10,845 bases of DNA from Pavlovales sp. CCMP2436 (Eukaryota; Haptophyta; Pavlovophyceae; Pavlovales), in contig MU631586.1 of NCBI GenBank assembly GCA_026770615.1, positions 9,474 to 20,318 on the forward strand. Direction: 5' to 3'. The notes under the pieces are model-generated. The model did not search any database. It had not been told where the DNA came from and was given only the letters and a program-made list of their open reading frames with translations. Below are positions 4,811 to 10,845 of this stretch, piece by piece. Position numbers and translations under genes: made by a program. Position 1 is the first letter of the stretch; each line of letters begins with the position of its first letter.

Positions 4811-6145
4811 ATGGGTCCGCCCGCGGTTAATCGGATGCTCAGCGAGGGGCACGTGGTCGAGATCTTGCTCGAGCATTGCACGGCGCCGCGCCCGAGCTTC
4901 TCCCTCAAGGGCAGCGCGGCCGCGTACACGGCACACGCGAGCGCTGTCAAGTCGGCCCTCAACGACCAGTTTGCGATGATCGCGGACGCGGACGCGGTCC
5001 GACTCGTGGCCAACTCGGCGGCCGGGCGGACGCCCGCGCCAAGGCTGGGCGCGACGGTCCCACCACTCCCCGGCGCGAGGCTGCGCCTACCCGGCGAGTG
5101 GACGCCGCGGATCGGCTCGTTCGAGCTCTCCCTCACGTTCAAGGTGGGCTCGCGCGTCGCTGGCACCGCCGAGCTGTACTCCAAGTTGGGCACCAAAATG
5201 CTGCCAAATCCGAGCAAGCTCGCGCTCGATGCATACAACCGCGTGCAGACGCTGCTCGAGCGCGAGGAGCAGCTCGAGACGGCGACGAGACGCGTAGCGC
5301 ACGAGGTGGGCAGCGGCGGGGGTACGGACGCGGAGGACATCGCCGCCAAGAGCGGGCCCAATACGGGTGCGAGCAAAGTGGTGGCGCCTCAACCGGCAAC
5401 TCAGCCGGTAGCCGAGACGGTAGCTGTGCCGGTGACTGCGCCGGTGGCTGCGCCGGTGGCTGCGCCGGTGGCTGCGCCGGTGGCTGCGCCGGTGGCTGCG
5501 CCGGTGGCTGCGCCGGTGGCTGCGCCGGTAGCTGAGCCGGCAACTCTACCGGTGGCTGAGCCGGTGGCTGCGCCGGTAGTTGAGCCGGCAACTCTACCGG
5601 TGGCTGACCCGGTGCCTGCGCCGGTGGCTGAGCCGGTAGCTGAGCCGGCAACTCTGCCGGTGGCTGCGCCGGTAGCTGAGCCGGTAGCTGAGCCGGCAAC
5701 TCAGCCGGTAGCCGAGCCGGTGGCTCCGCCGGTGGCTCCGCCGGTGGCTCAGACTATAACTGAACCCGTGGCTCAGCCGGCAGCTCAGACGGTCGCTGAG
5801 CCGGTGGCCGAGCCGGCTGTTGAGGCGCAGGAGGCGGCGGCAAAGCCAATCGAGGAGACGGCTGCCGCTGACGTTGGCGGGCCACAGCTGGCTAAGGTGT
5901 CGCCGAGCGCAGCGGACGAGGGGGCGCGGAGTGTGGCGGCAGTGGAGCAAGCTGCGAGCGCGGAGTTGCAGCCGGGAAAGATGACGGTGGCCGCACCGGC
6001 AGCCGCGGGCCCGGCTCAGGAAAGTGCGCAGGGGAGCTCCGACGCAGCTGCTGTCCCGCCCGCCGCGGCCGCAGATGCGGTGGGGGAGGCTGTCGGCGCA
6101 GCGCCCGTCGCTATCGAGTCTGCTACGCCGCAGTCCGAACAGTAG
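4811..6145 (+). CDS. Rdx (SelH/SelW-like) domain protein with Pro-Val-Ala repeat tail
   Basis: Residues are counted from ATG 4811 (G at -3 and +4); the frame is also open upstream to about 4688, so the N-terminus is uncertain. Residues 15-141 match the selenoprotein H/W (Rdx) thioredoxin-like fold: VEILLEHCTAPR (16-27) aligns with the strand, CxxU/CxxC and Arg of SelH; VRLVANS (63-69) is the second strand; WTPRIGSFELSL (97-108) matches the PRRGSFEV signature; ELYSKLGTKMLPNP (121-134) matches ELW(T/S)..K..P. Such proteins are small thiol oxidoreductases in redox control. Here the second redox residue is Pro (C23-T-A-P26), encoded TGC ACG GCG CCG, so the usual disulfide or selenylsulfide cannot form. 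Loops between strands are longer than in animal SelH. Residues about 170-340 are a PVAx repeat, and the rest is an Ala/Glu-rich low-complexity tail to the end (444 aa). The family call is by eye but has several aligned landmarks. Confidence 0.6.
   Translation: MGPPAVNRMLSEGHVVEILLEHCTAPRPSFSLKGSAAAYTAHASAVKSALNDQFAMIADADAVRLVANSAAGRTPAPRLGATVPPLPGARLRLPGEWTPRIGSFELSLTFKVGSRVAGTAELYSKLGTKMLPNPSKLALDAYNRVQTLLEREEQLETATRRVAHEVGSGGGTDAEDIAAKSGPNTGASKVVAPQPATQPVAETVAVPVTAPVAAPVAAPVAAPVAAPVAAPVAAPVAAPVAEPATLPVAEPVAAPVVEPATLPVADPVPAPVAEPVAEPATLPVAAPVAEPVAEPATQPVAEPVAPPVAPPVAQTITEPVAQPAAQTVAEPVAEPAVEAQEAAAKPIEETAAADVGGPQLAKVSPSAADEGARSVAAVEQAASAELQPGKMTVAAPAAAGPAQESAQGSSDAAAVPPAAAADAVGEAVGAAPVAIESATPQSEQ
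5388..5816 (+). repeat. 12-bp coding minisatellite encoding PVA(A/E) repeats
   Basis: Within the Rdx gene a 12-bp unit GCTGCGCCGGTG repeats. Copies of GCGCCGGT start at 5438, 5450, 5462, 5474, 5486, 5498, 5510 and 5522, seven or eight nearly perfect units in a row. They are followed by diverged units (GAGCCGGTA, GAGCCGGCAACT) to about 5816. The encoded tetrapeptide is AAPV, later EPVA, EPAT and LPVA. Since 12 is a multiple of three, expansion keeps the frame and also leaves long open frames on the other strand and in other frames, none of which looks real. The perfect 5' core and decayed 3' part suggest recent expansion in the core. Confidence 0.9.
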
Positions 6146-6499
6146 GTAGTAGGTGGCTGGCCCCTCCCGGCCTCCCGGGTCACTCTTTACTCGAAGCAAC
6201 TACTGGCCAGCTGCACGAATGCAGCCATGCAAGCTCTGTGTCTGTGTTAAAAAGTACAGGCCATCGATATTCTGAATTGAAATTGCGGGCCCCGCCCGGC
6301 CCTGTAAAACCCGCAAGGCGCTATGAGGCTAGGCTGGGTTACTTACCCCTCTTGTGAAAATTAAATAAAGGCGGGGCGGGGTCTGGCTCCTAGGTCCTGG
6401 CGCGAAGGTCTGGCTCTTGACCTAAGACCTGTTGAGCGGCTCAGGCCGCGCATGGCGCAGGTTCCCGGAGAGCCGCCGCCGATGAGCGGAGCCGCCGCC
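6146..6499. other. Intergenic; no gene recognised
   Basis: This holds the 3' flank of the Rdx gene. A weak hairpin TTGCGGG (6283-6289) with CCCGCAA (6310-6316) and an ATTAAATAAAGG stretch at about 6360 (TATA- or polyadenylation-like) are seen. Short imperfect duplications of GGTCTGGCTC occur at about 6378-6420. No supported coding frame. Confidence 0.4.
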
Positions 6500-6565
6500 C
6501 ACGGGCGAGCCGCGCACTCCCAGAATAAGCACGAGCGCGCCACGGGCGAACCGCGCACTCCCAGA
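6500..6565. repeat. 25-bp direct repeat, period 41
   Basis: Bases 6500-6524 and 6541-6565 are copies of a 25-bp unit CACGGGCGA(G/A)CCGCGCACTC followed by CCAGA, with a single difference. The two copies are separated by 16 bases. Because 41 is not a multiple of three, this is unlikely to be a coding repeat. Confidence 0.75.
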
Positions 6566-6621
6566 GCAACCCCCAGACAGGTCTCTCTTGTCCTCGTTCA
6601 AACCGCCGCCGTCCGGCGGGT

Positions 6622-7230
6622 GACACCTCCTCGCTCGAGACGCGGCTGGGTGCGCAGCCTGTCGAGGACCTGAACGAGCCGGCCGCGCTCGGTGCCGACT
6701 CCACCTTCGCCATGAGCACCACGCACGCACGCCGAGATTACGACCCGCGCGTGACCAGCAGCGCCACGGCCGACGTCGAGCTGCGAGCTATGCCGCTGCC
6801 GGCCACGCCCACGGGTACGACGCGCCGCCGCCCGGCGAATCCGACGACGCACGTGCGCGGCGTGTGAAGGCGCTGCGCCAGAAGCTCACCTCCTTAGATG
6901 AAAGGGACAGAGCGGACGCCGACGCCAAGCTGCGCCATGGCTTCGCCGCTGCAGGCCACGCCCACAAGTACGACGCGCCGCCGCCCGGCGAGTCCGCCAA
7001 CGCGTGCGCGCGGAGGGTGAAGGTGCTGCGCCTGAAGCTCACCTCCCTGGCGAAAAGGGGAGGGACGCGCGGCGGCGGCCAAGACTAAGAGACGAAACGC
7101 CGATGAAGACCAGGCTCAGCGTGCTCAAGAGTCCGACGACGCGCGCGAGCGGCGGATTAAGTTGCAGCGCCAGAAGCACGCCCACTTGCAGGGAATGGTG
7201 GCAGGTGGGAAGGGGCGTATGTATGCTTGA
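6622..7230 (+). pseudogene. Frame-disrupted gene with 51-residue coding repeat
   Basis: Three successive plus-strand frames read protein-like and share a repeated motif. An N-terminal part (from about 6622, DTSSLETRLGAQPVEDLNEP; ADVELR near 6770) gives way, after a shift near 6785, to unit A (6792-6895: GHAHGYDAPPPGES, ARRVKALRQKLTSL) and unit B (6945-7048: GHAHKYDAPPPGES, ARRVKVLRLKLTSL). These are exactly 153 bases apart and in the same frame. A second shift near the purine run AAAAGGGGAGGG (about 7052) restores the first frame for unit C (ESDDARERRIKLQRQK, from 7129), which ends at TGA 7228-7230. The linker LDERDRADADAKLR is charged and probably helical. The two shifts compensate in net frame. 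The family is not recognised; a decayed repeat gene is most likely, but introns or sequencing error could explain the breaks. Confidence 0.45.
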
Positions 7231-7890
7231 ATTGATGTTTGTTTGAACTAATTCTTGCCGTACCCGTCACTCGTCAGTCACCCAGTCAATGATTCTCACA
7301 GTCGCAGTGATTCAGATTGCCATCATTGGGGGAGAGTGAGTGAGTTAGACGCCGCCGACCTTGCAATAATGGATCGGCGCCGTCGAGAGGAGCACAGCGC
7401 ACCTAACCTTTTATGTAAAAATCGACCTCAAGGCCTTTAATAATTTTATTCGTAGGATGGCGCTAAGTTGAGATTTATGGGGGGTCCATTTCCAACTCTT
7501 TATTATATTTGCAAGCGCCCGCGCACACGTGCCCGAGCCCGCGCGCCTCCGTCTGGCCCCTGTCCTGTCACAGCCCCATACCCCGTCTCCGCGCCCGACC
7601 CCGCACCCCCCGACTGCGCCCGCGTGATCGCATGACCGGGCTGCATGATCGATGTCAAGTTTATTTGGTTGTTTGAAACCGTAAAAATATCGGAATGAAA
7701 ATCCCTCCCACGAAGGCGTATTGAACACTTGGCGCCGCCACATTTATGAGCAGGCCTCGCCGCTCAGAACCGAGTATTTGCTCCGATCCGGGAGAAAACA
7801 ACACACAGTGAGATATAGTGATCCCCTATGTGCCAGCAACCAGGCCAGCGCGCAAATTCGCCACGACTGTGTAAATTGATGTAAAATCAG
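7231..7890. other. Intergenic; no gene recognised
   Basis: GTCAC/GTGA words are frequent at 7265-7345 (CGTCACTCGTCAGTCACCCAG and similar) and may belong to the repeat family seen from 7891. A GC-rich, C-heavy tract runs at about 7515-7625. A minus-strand ORF (7411-7743) begins with ATG and has an ordinary start (WRRQVFNTPSWEGFSFRYFYGF) but becomes Gly/Arg low-complexity and is not supported as a gene. Confidence 0.35.
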
Positions 7891-8386
7891 ACATTTAGTG
7901 ACCACTATTCTTGAGTGATATCTGAGCTAAACCGTAGAGATCCATAAGCGAGTGATATGACAGCTAATCAGGGAGCCATGAAAATGAGTGAGTGATAGCA
8001 GCGGTCACTTGCGGTGCCCAGAAAGCCCCTTCGAACGAGTGACCGCTGTCAGCCAATGAGAGAGCAAGGATGTACCAGCCACCTAGGAAGTTCTCGAGGA
8101 CCTTAAATCTTGCGCATGTGGCTGGTGGATCCCTGCTATTTCATTCGCTGTTCGTCTTTCTAATAAAAATGCGCACATCAAAAAAAATTCACTGCCATTT
8201 TACCTCCATAATATGAGTTAAAAACACAATTTAATTAATTTATGTATAAGGCGTTTAGTGGTCACTCAGCGGTCGAGTGACATGACCGCTAGGGGGGGCG
8301 CTCGCCGAGTGAGTGATAGGTGATTACCTATCACTCAACATCTATCACTCACTCAAGTGACCAGTGTCTAGCGGTCACTGTAATGT
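7891..8386. mobile_element. Foldback/MITE-like cluster of AGTGACC(G/A)CT repeats
   Basis: The left end ACATTTAGTGACCACTA (7891-7907) and the reverse complement of the right end (about 8369-8386, ACATTACAGTGACCGCTA) match with small differences, giving terminal inverted repeats about 0.5 kb apart. Internally, CAGCGGTCACT (7999-8009) pairs with AGTGACCGCTG (8038-8048); TAGTGGTCACT at 8256-8266 pairs with AGTGACCACTA at 7897-7907; TGACCGCTAG (8283-8292) pairs with CTAGCGGTCA (8368-8377); and TGAGTGATAGGT (8310-8321) with ACCTATCACTCA (8326-8337) makes a 12-bp perfect stem with loop GATT. The words GAGTGATA and GTCACT recur throughout. No transposase frame and no clear target-site duplication were found. 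Confidence 0.6.
8310..8337. repeat. 12-bp perfect hairpin with 4-nt loop
   Basis: TGAGTGATAGGT (8310-8321), loop GATT, ACCTATCACTCA (8326-8337). A further partial copy ATCTATCACTCACTC follows at 8340-8354, so the right arm is present twice and alternative pairings are possible. Confidence 0.85.
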
Positions 8387-8725
8387 GTGGTAAATCTATA
8401 TATATTAGCGGCTCAGCATGGTTCAACAGGTGTTGTTCAGTCACTGGCTTGTAAATCTATACGTCCTTGAGGCGCACTGGTCCGGCTGTCGCGCCCTCGT
8501 TCGCCTGAGGCGGTGGGCGATGAGGCGGGTCTTTGGAGGAGAAGGGCACACAGCTCGCCTTTAGGCGCGCGACTGCTACCCGCCCCCCCTAAGAAGGTTC
8601 GGGGACCGGGAGAAGGCAATAACTAATTGCGGTGGTACAGAGCCGGCTCTCAGACCAGAACCGCAACACAACTGCCGCGCAGGACAGGGGCGACGAGCAG
8701 GCGCTCAGACCCGCGTCACGAATCG
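8387..8725. other. Promoter-side spacer of the dioxygenase gene
   Basis: An 11-bp direct repeat GTAAATCTATA lies at 8390-8400 and 8451-8461. From 8460 the sequence is GC-rich with no supported gene. The dioxygenase frame is open from about 8627 without an ATG before 8726, so 8627-8725 is probably 5'UTR. No TATA box that I would call is seen close to the start; TATATATATT at about 8396-8405 is more than 300 bases upstream. Confidence 0.4.
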
Positions 8726-9586
8726 ATGGACGCCTCGCACGTGGCTGAGCTTTTAGCGCAGTCCTACGCCGTCGTCCAGCTCGACACATACGCACGCGCG
8801 GTTGTGGCAGCAGCATTTCCCGTCGTGCGTGCGTGTCTCGCCTCTGCCACCGAGGCTGAGCCCGCCGCGGGAGGCCTGATCACGCGCCGTTTCGCGGAGC
8901 GCGCGCAGCTCCGGCTCGAACCCGTCCGTTCGCCGCCTGCCACCCTCGGTGAGGGCGAGGCGGCGATATACGCCTGCCAAGTGGCGCTCACAGCAGTGGG
9001 CTTGCAGGCGCTCGACGCGATTCGGGCGAGCGGGCAAGTCAGCGCGTTGCAAGTCGGTGCCTACTCGCAGAGGGACGCGATTTTCGACGCATTCACCTAC
9101 TCGCCTGGAGGGCCACCCGCTCCGAGCCCTGCCCACTTCGATGCTGGGCTCGTCACCGTTATTGTGGATGACACCTCGGCGCTGCAGGTGCTTACAGCGG
9201 ACGAATGGGTCGGAGTGCGGCTGCGCGAAGGTGAGGCGGTTGTCCTGCTCGGGCGGGCACTGAGCGGCCTCATGCTCGGCGAGAGCACGTGTGTTACGCC
9301 TGGTGGCGCGGAGGCGGCGGCGGTGGTGGCGCGAGCGGGCGCTGCCGGGCGTGCTACGGCGTGCAAGCACCGCGTGGTTTGTCCGGCGCGGCCGCGCCTC
9401 AGCCTTACCGTTGAGCTCGTCGCCACCGAGGCGGGAGCGCGCGCGGCGAGCGAAGTGCTGCGCGCCAGTCAGAACACCACCACCGGCAAGGGGCTGGGCG
9501 GGGCGGGGGCGGGGAGCTGGGCTGCTCCGCTTGCCCGGGCATTCAGGCTGTGCCTGGGGGGTGTTGCTCAACGAAGTTGCGCTTGA
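8726..9586 (+). CDS. 2-oxoglutarate/Fe(II)-dependent dioxygenase
   Basis: Plant-type (isopenicillin-N-synthase-like) 2OG oxygenases use Fe(II), O2 and 2-oxoglutarate to hydroxylate or otherwise oxidise small molecules, usually in the cytosol. From ATG 8726 the protein has 286 residues. The iron ligands are visible as HFD (H137, D139) and H215 in KHRVV, and the 2OG-binding pair as R224-L-S226 in RPRLSLTVEL. The intervening LVTVIVDDTSALQVLTADEWVGVRLREGEAVVLLG has the standard core order (T.I..D...LQV....WV.V....G..VV..G). The stretch between D139 and H215 is longer than usual because of an Ala/Gly-rich insertion (about 189-212). The N-terminal domain is short and the final 35 residues (from about 250) are low-complexity, so the C-terminus may be wrong if an intron was missed. 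The substrate cannot be told. The neighbour on the right is convergent. Confidence 0.8.
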   Translation: MDASHVAELLAQSYAVVQLDTYARAVVAAAFPVVRACLASATEAEPAAGGLITRRFAERAQLRLEPVRSPPATLGEGEAAIYACQVALTAVGLQALDAIRASGQVSALQVGAYSQRDAIFDAFTYSPGGPPAPSPAHFDAGLVTVIVDDTSALQVLTADEWVGVRLREGEAVVLLGRALSGLMLGESTCVTPGGAEAAAVVARAGAAGRATACKHRVVCPARPRLSLTVELVATEAGARAASEVLRASQNTTTGKGLGGAGAGSWAAPLARAFRLCLGGVAQRSCA

Positions 9587-9755
9587 GATAGTAACTGGAT
9601 TAGAATCAGGAACTGCTTCGAGTGAGGAGCGATAAAGAGTCAGCGGGGCGGGGCCCGGAAGTTGAATGTGTACACTGTCAGTCTGCATCGGTGATCAGCC
9701 ACACGCACGCGGTCTTATTACAGCATATGCGAGAGAGTGGCAGTACTCTCGGCCG
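9587..9755. other. Spacer between convergent genes
   Basis: This is the short gap between the ends of the dioxygenase (plus) and STAND (minus) genes. It must hold both 3'UTR signals; GATAAAGAG at about 9631 is the nearest polyadenylation-like word on the plus strand. No hairpin or gene is seen. Confidence 0.5.
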
Positions 9756-10845
9756 TCACGTCGCGCCGACATCGGCTGCGGCGCGTCCAGCCAGGTCCGG
9801 CGCCGCGGTCGCCCCCCCGACGCGCTGCTGCAGCCACCGGCTGGCGAGCTCGTCGAGCGAGGCATTGTGCAGCTGCGACACAACTTCGTAGAGGCGCGCC
9901 GGCATGCCCTGGATCAGGTTCACGACCAGCTCGTGCCTGGCCAGCGTGGCGAGCATCGAGCTGCCGGGCGGCGGCGCGCCCGCGGCGCTTGCCTCGGCGT
10001 GCAACCGGCGCGTGGTGCGCTCGAGCTCAGAGCGGAGCAGCGGCCGCGGCGCCGCGCGCACGACGAGGCGCGCGATGGTCGCCGAGTCGAGCGGCGGGAG
10101 GTGCACAACCTTCTCCGCCGTGCCGGCTAGCGCGAGCCCAAGCGGCCGCGCGCACGTGCAGAGCAGCCGCACGCGCCGGCAGCGGAGCAGGGCCGAGACG
10201 AGGCGGCCGAGCTGCGCGTCGGCGCGCAGCGAGGGCGATACGTTGTCGAGCAGGAGCAGGCAGTGCGCGGCGGAGAGCGGCGCGAGCAGCCGCTCGGTCA
10301 GCAGCGCGAGCGCGCCGGCCGACGCCTCGTCAACGACCAGGACGGCGGCGGAGGCGGGCGCCCACTGCGCCGCGGCCGCCGAAGCGCTGGCCGCCGCCGA
10401 GCCGCCCGTCGAGGGCGTGGCCGGCTCGCAGCAGCGCTCGGGCGTGGCCAGCATGCCCAACGAGGCGCCGAGCGGCGAGGCGGCGGGCGAGGGTGCGCAT
10501 GCGGCGGCGAGGGCGGCGCTCGGCATCGCGGGCGTCGCGGGCGGCTCGGCGGCGGCTGCGGCGGCGAGCGCGCGCGCGCGCAACGCGCGCAGCTGCGGGC
10601 GCGCCTCGGCGGCGGCGGAGGCGGCGCGCTCGGGCAGCGTCTGCGAGAGCGCGACCGCGTTGAGCAGGTCGGCCACCGCGTCAAAGACGCACAGCGCACC
10701 CTGCCCGAGCGACCCGCCGCCCTCCGCCCCGCCCTCCTCCGCGGCGAGCGCGGCGCGCGCGGTGGCCACGAGCGCGCACGGCAGGTGCTCGGAGGGTGCG
10801 GGCTGCGAGAAGTCGACGCGCACCGCCCCGTCCGCGAAGTACCGC
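9756..10845 (-). CDS. STAND (NB-ARC-like) NTPase, C-terminal part, 5' end off window
   Basis: The frame is open to the right edge (RYFADGAVRVDFSQP, the strand that follows the P-loop in NB-ARC and related ATPases), so the Walker A motif and any N-terminal effector domain lie outside. STAND NTPases are ATP-driven signalling switches, often in immunity or cell death. Counting from the VRVDFS valine (base 10823) as 1, residues about 70-155 are an Ala/Pro/Ser-rich insertion, CLLLLDN (188-194) is Walker B with D193, RVRLLCTCARPLG (217-229) fits the sensor-1 region, EKVVHLPPLDSATIARLV matches the v.pL....a..L segment, and NLIQGMPARLYEVVSQL (302-318) is the GLPL-like motif. The protein stops about 37 residues later at TGA (9756-9758), with no TPR, WD40 or LRR array in this exon. 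A second VLVVDE (161-166) precedes Walker B. The subgroup is uncertain. Confidence 0.7.
   Translation of the reverse strand, partial: RYFADGAVRVDFSQPAPSEHLPCALVATARAALAAEEGGAEGGGSLGQGALCVFDAVADLLNAVALSQTLPERAASAAAEARPQLRALRARALAAAAAAEPPATPAMPSAALAAACAPSPAASPLGASLGMLATPERCCEPATPSTGGSAAASASAAAAQWAPASAAVLVVDEASAGALALLTERLLAPLSAAHCLLLLDNVSPSLRADAQLGRLVSALLRCRRVRLLCTCARPLGLALAGTAEKVVHLPPLDSATIARLVVRAAPRPLLRSELERTTRRLHAEASAAGAPPPGSSMLATLARHELVVNLIQGMPARLYEVVSQLHNASLDELASRWLQQRVGGATAAPDLAGRAAADVGAT

Noticed and set aside
5438..5532. Regularly spaced short repeats considered as a CRISPR array
   Set aside because: Units are contiguous 12-mers without spacers and lie in a reading frame.
5139..5699. 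Minus-strand Pro-Ala-Gln-Leu repeat ORF, and other frames across the minisatellite
   Set aside because: A 12-bp repeat without stops leaves all frames open; only the plus frame joins a recognisable domain.
8753..9688. Long minus-strand ORF opposite the dioxygenase
   Set aside because: Low-complexity, Arg/Pro/Ser-rich product without motifs; the plus strand has complete catalytic residues of a known family, so this is an antisense shadow of GC-rich coding.
9737..10663. Plus-strand ORF of about 308 residues opposite the STAND gene
   Set aside because: Almost wholly Arg and Ala, as expected from reading GC-rich codons on the wrong strand; the minus strand has NB-ARC-like motifs in order.

Overview
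This looks like nuclear DNA from a GC-rich unicellular eukaryote, most likely a photosynthetic protist. A haptophyte would fit, but no marker gene proves it. Genes are far apart, there are no operons or Shine-Dalgarno spacing, third codon positions in the recognisable genes are strongly G/C, intron-like gaps are short, and AT-rich, palindrome-rich spacers hold several MITE-like foldback repeats. No rRNA, tRNA, CRISPR array or bacterial-type transposase was seen.

Layout. 1-1000: a short AT-rich coding island with viral-like composition (116-aa ORF, 289-639), then a 71-aa small membrane ORF (751-966) in the same frame. 1000-2040: a short tandem repeat, a dense set of perfect palindromes and a CpG-rich iterated block. 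2043-2825: an intact 260-aa protein of unknown family with a helical C-terminus. 3219-3362: a probable fragment of a dUTPase-like gene. 3467-4029: a foldback/MITE-like element with about 30-bp terminal inverted repeats. 4514-4685: a compact 153-bp MITE with 13-bp perfect terminal inverted repeats and a 9-bp target-site duplication, just upstream of (or inside) the next gene. 4811-6145: a SelH/SelW-like (Rdx family) thioredoxin-fold protein fused to a long Pro-Val-Ala-Glu repeat tail; the second redox position is proline. 6622-7230: a frame-disrupted gene with a 51-residue coding repeat. 7891-8386: a second foldback repeat cluster built from AGTGACC(G/A)CT-type motifs. 8726-9586: a 2-oxoglutarate/Fe(II) dioxygenase. 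9756-10845, minus strand: the 3' part of a STAND (NB-ARC-like) NTPase gene whose 5' part lies beyond the window.

The genes do not form an evident pathway. The dioxygenase and the STAND gene converge with about 170 bases between them. The left third, with its AT-rich codon usage, small membrane ORFs, an orphan gene of lower GC and a dUTPase-like fragment, could be the remnant of an integrated DNA virus or polinton-like element, but no capsid, polymerase, integrase or packaging ATPase gene is present to prove it. The most checkable novelties are the MITE/introner next to the Rdx gene, the CxxP form of the Rdx redox site with its 12-bp minisatellite tail, and the STAND protein that stops right after its nucleotide-binding module.
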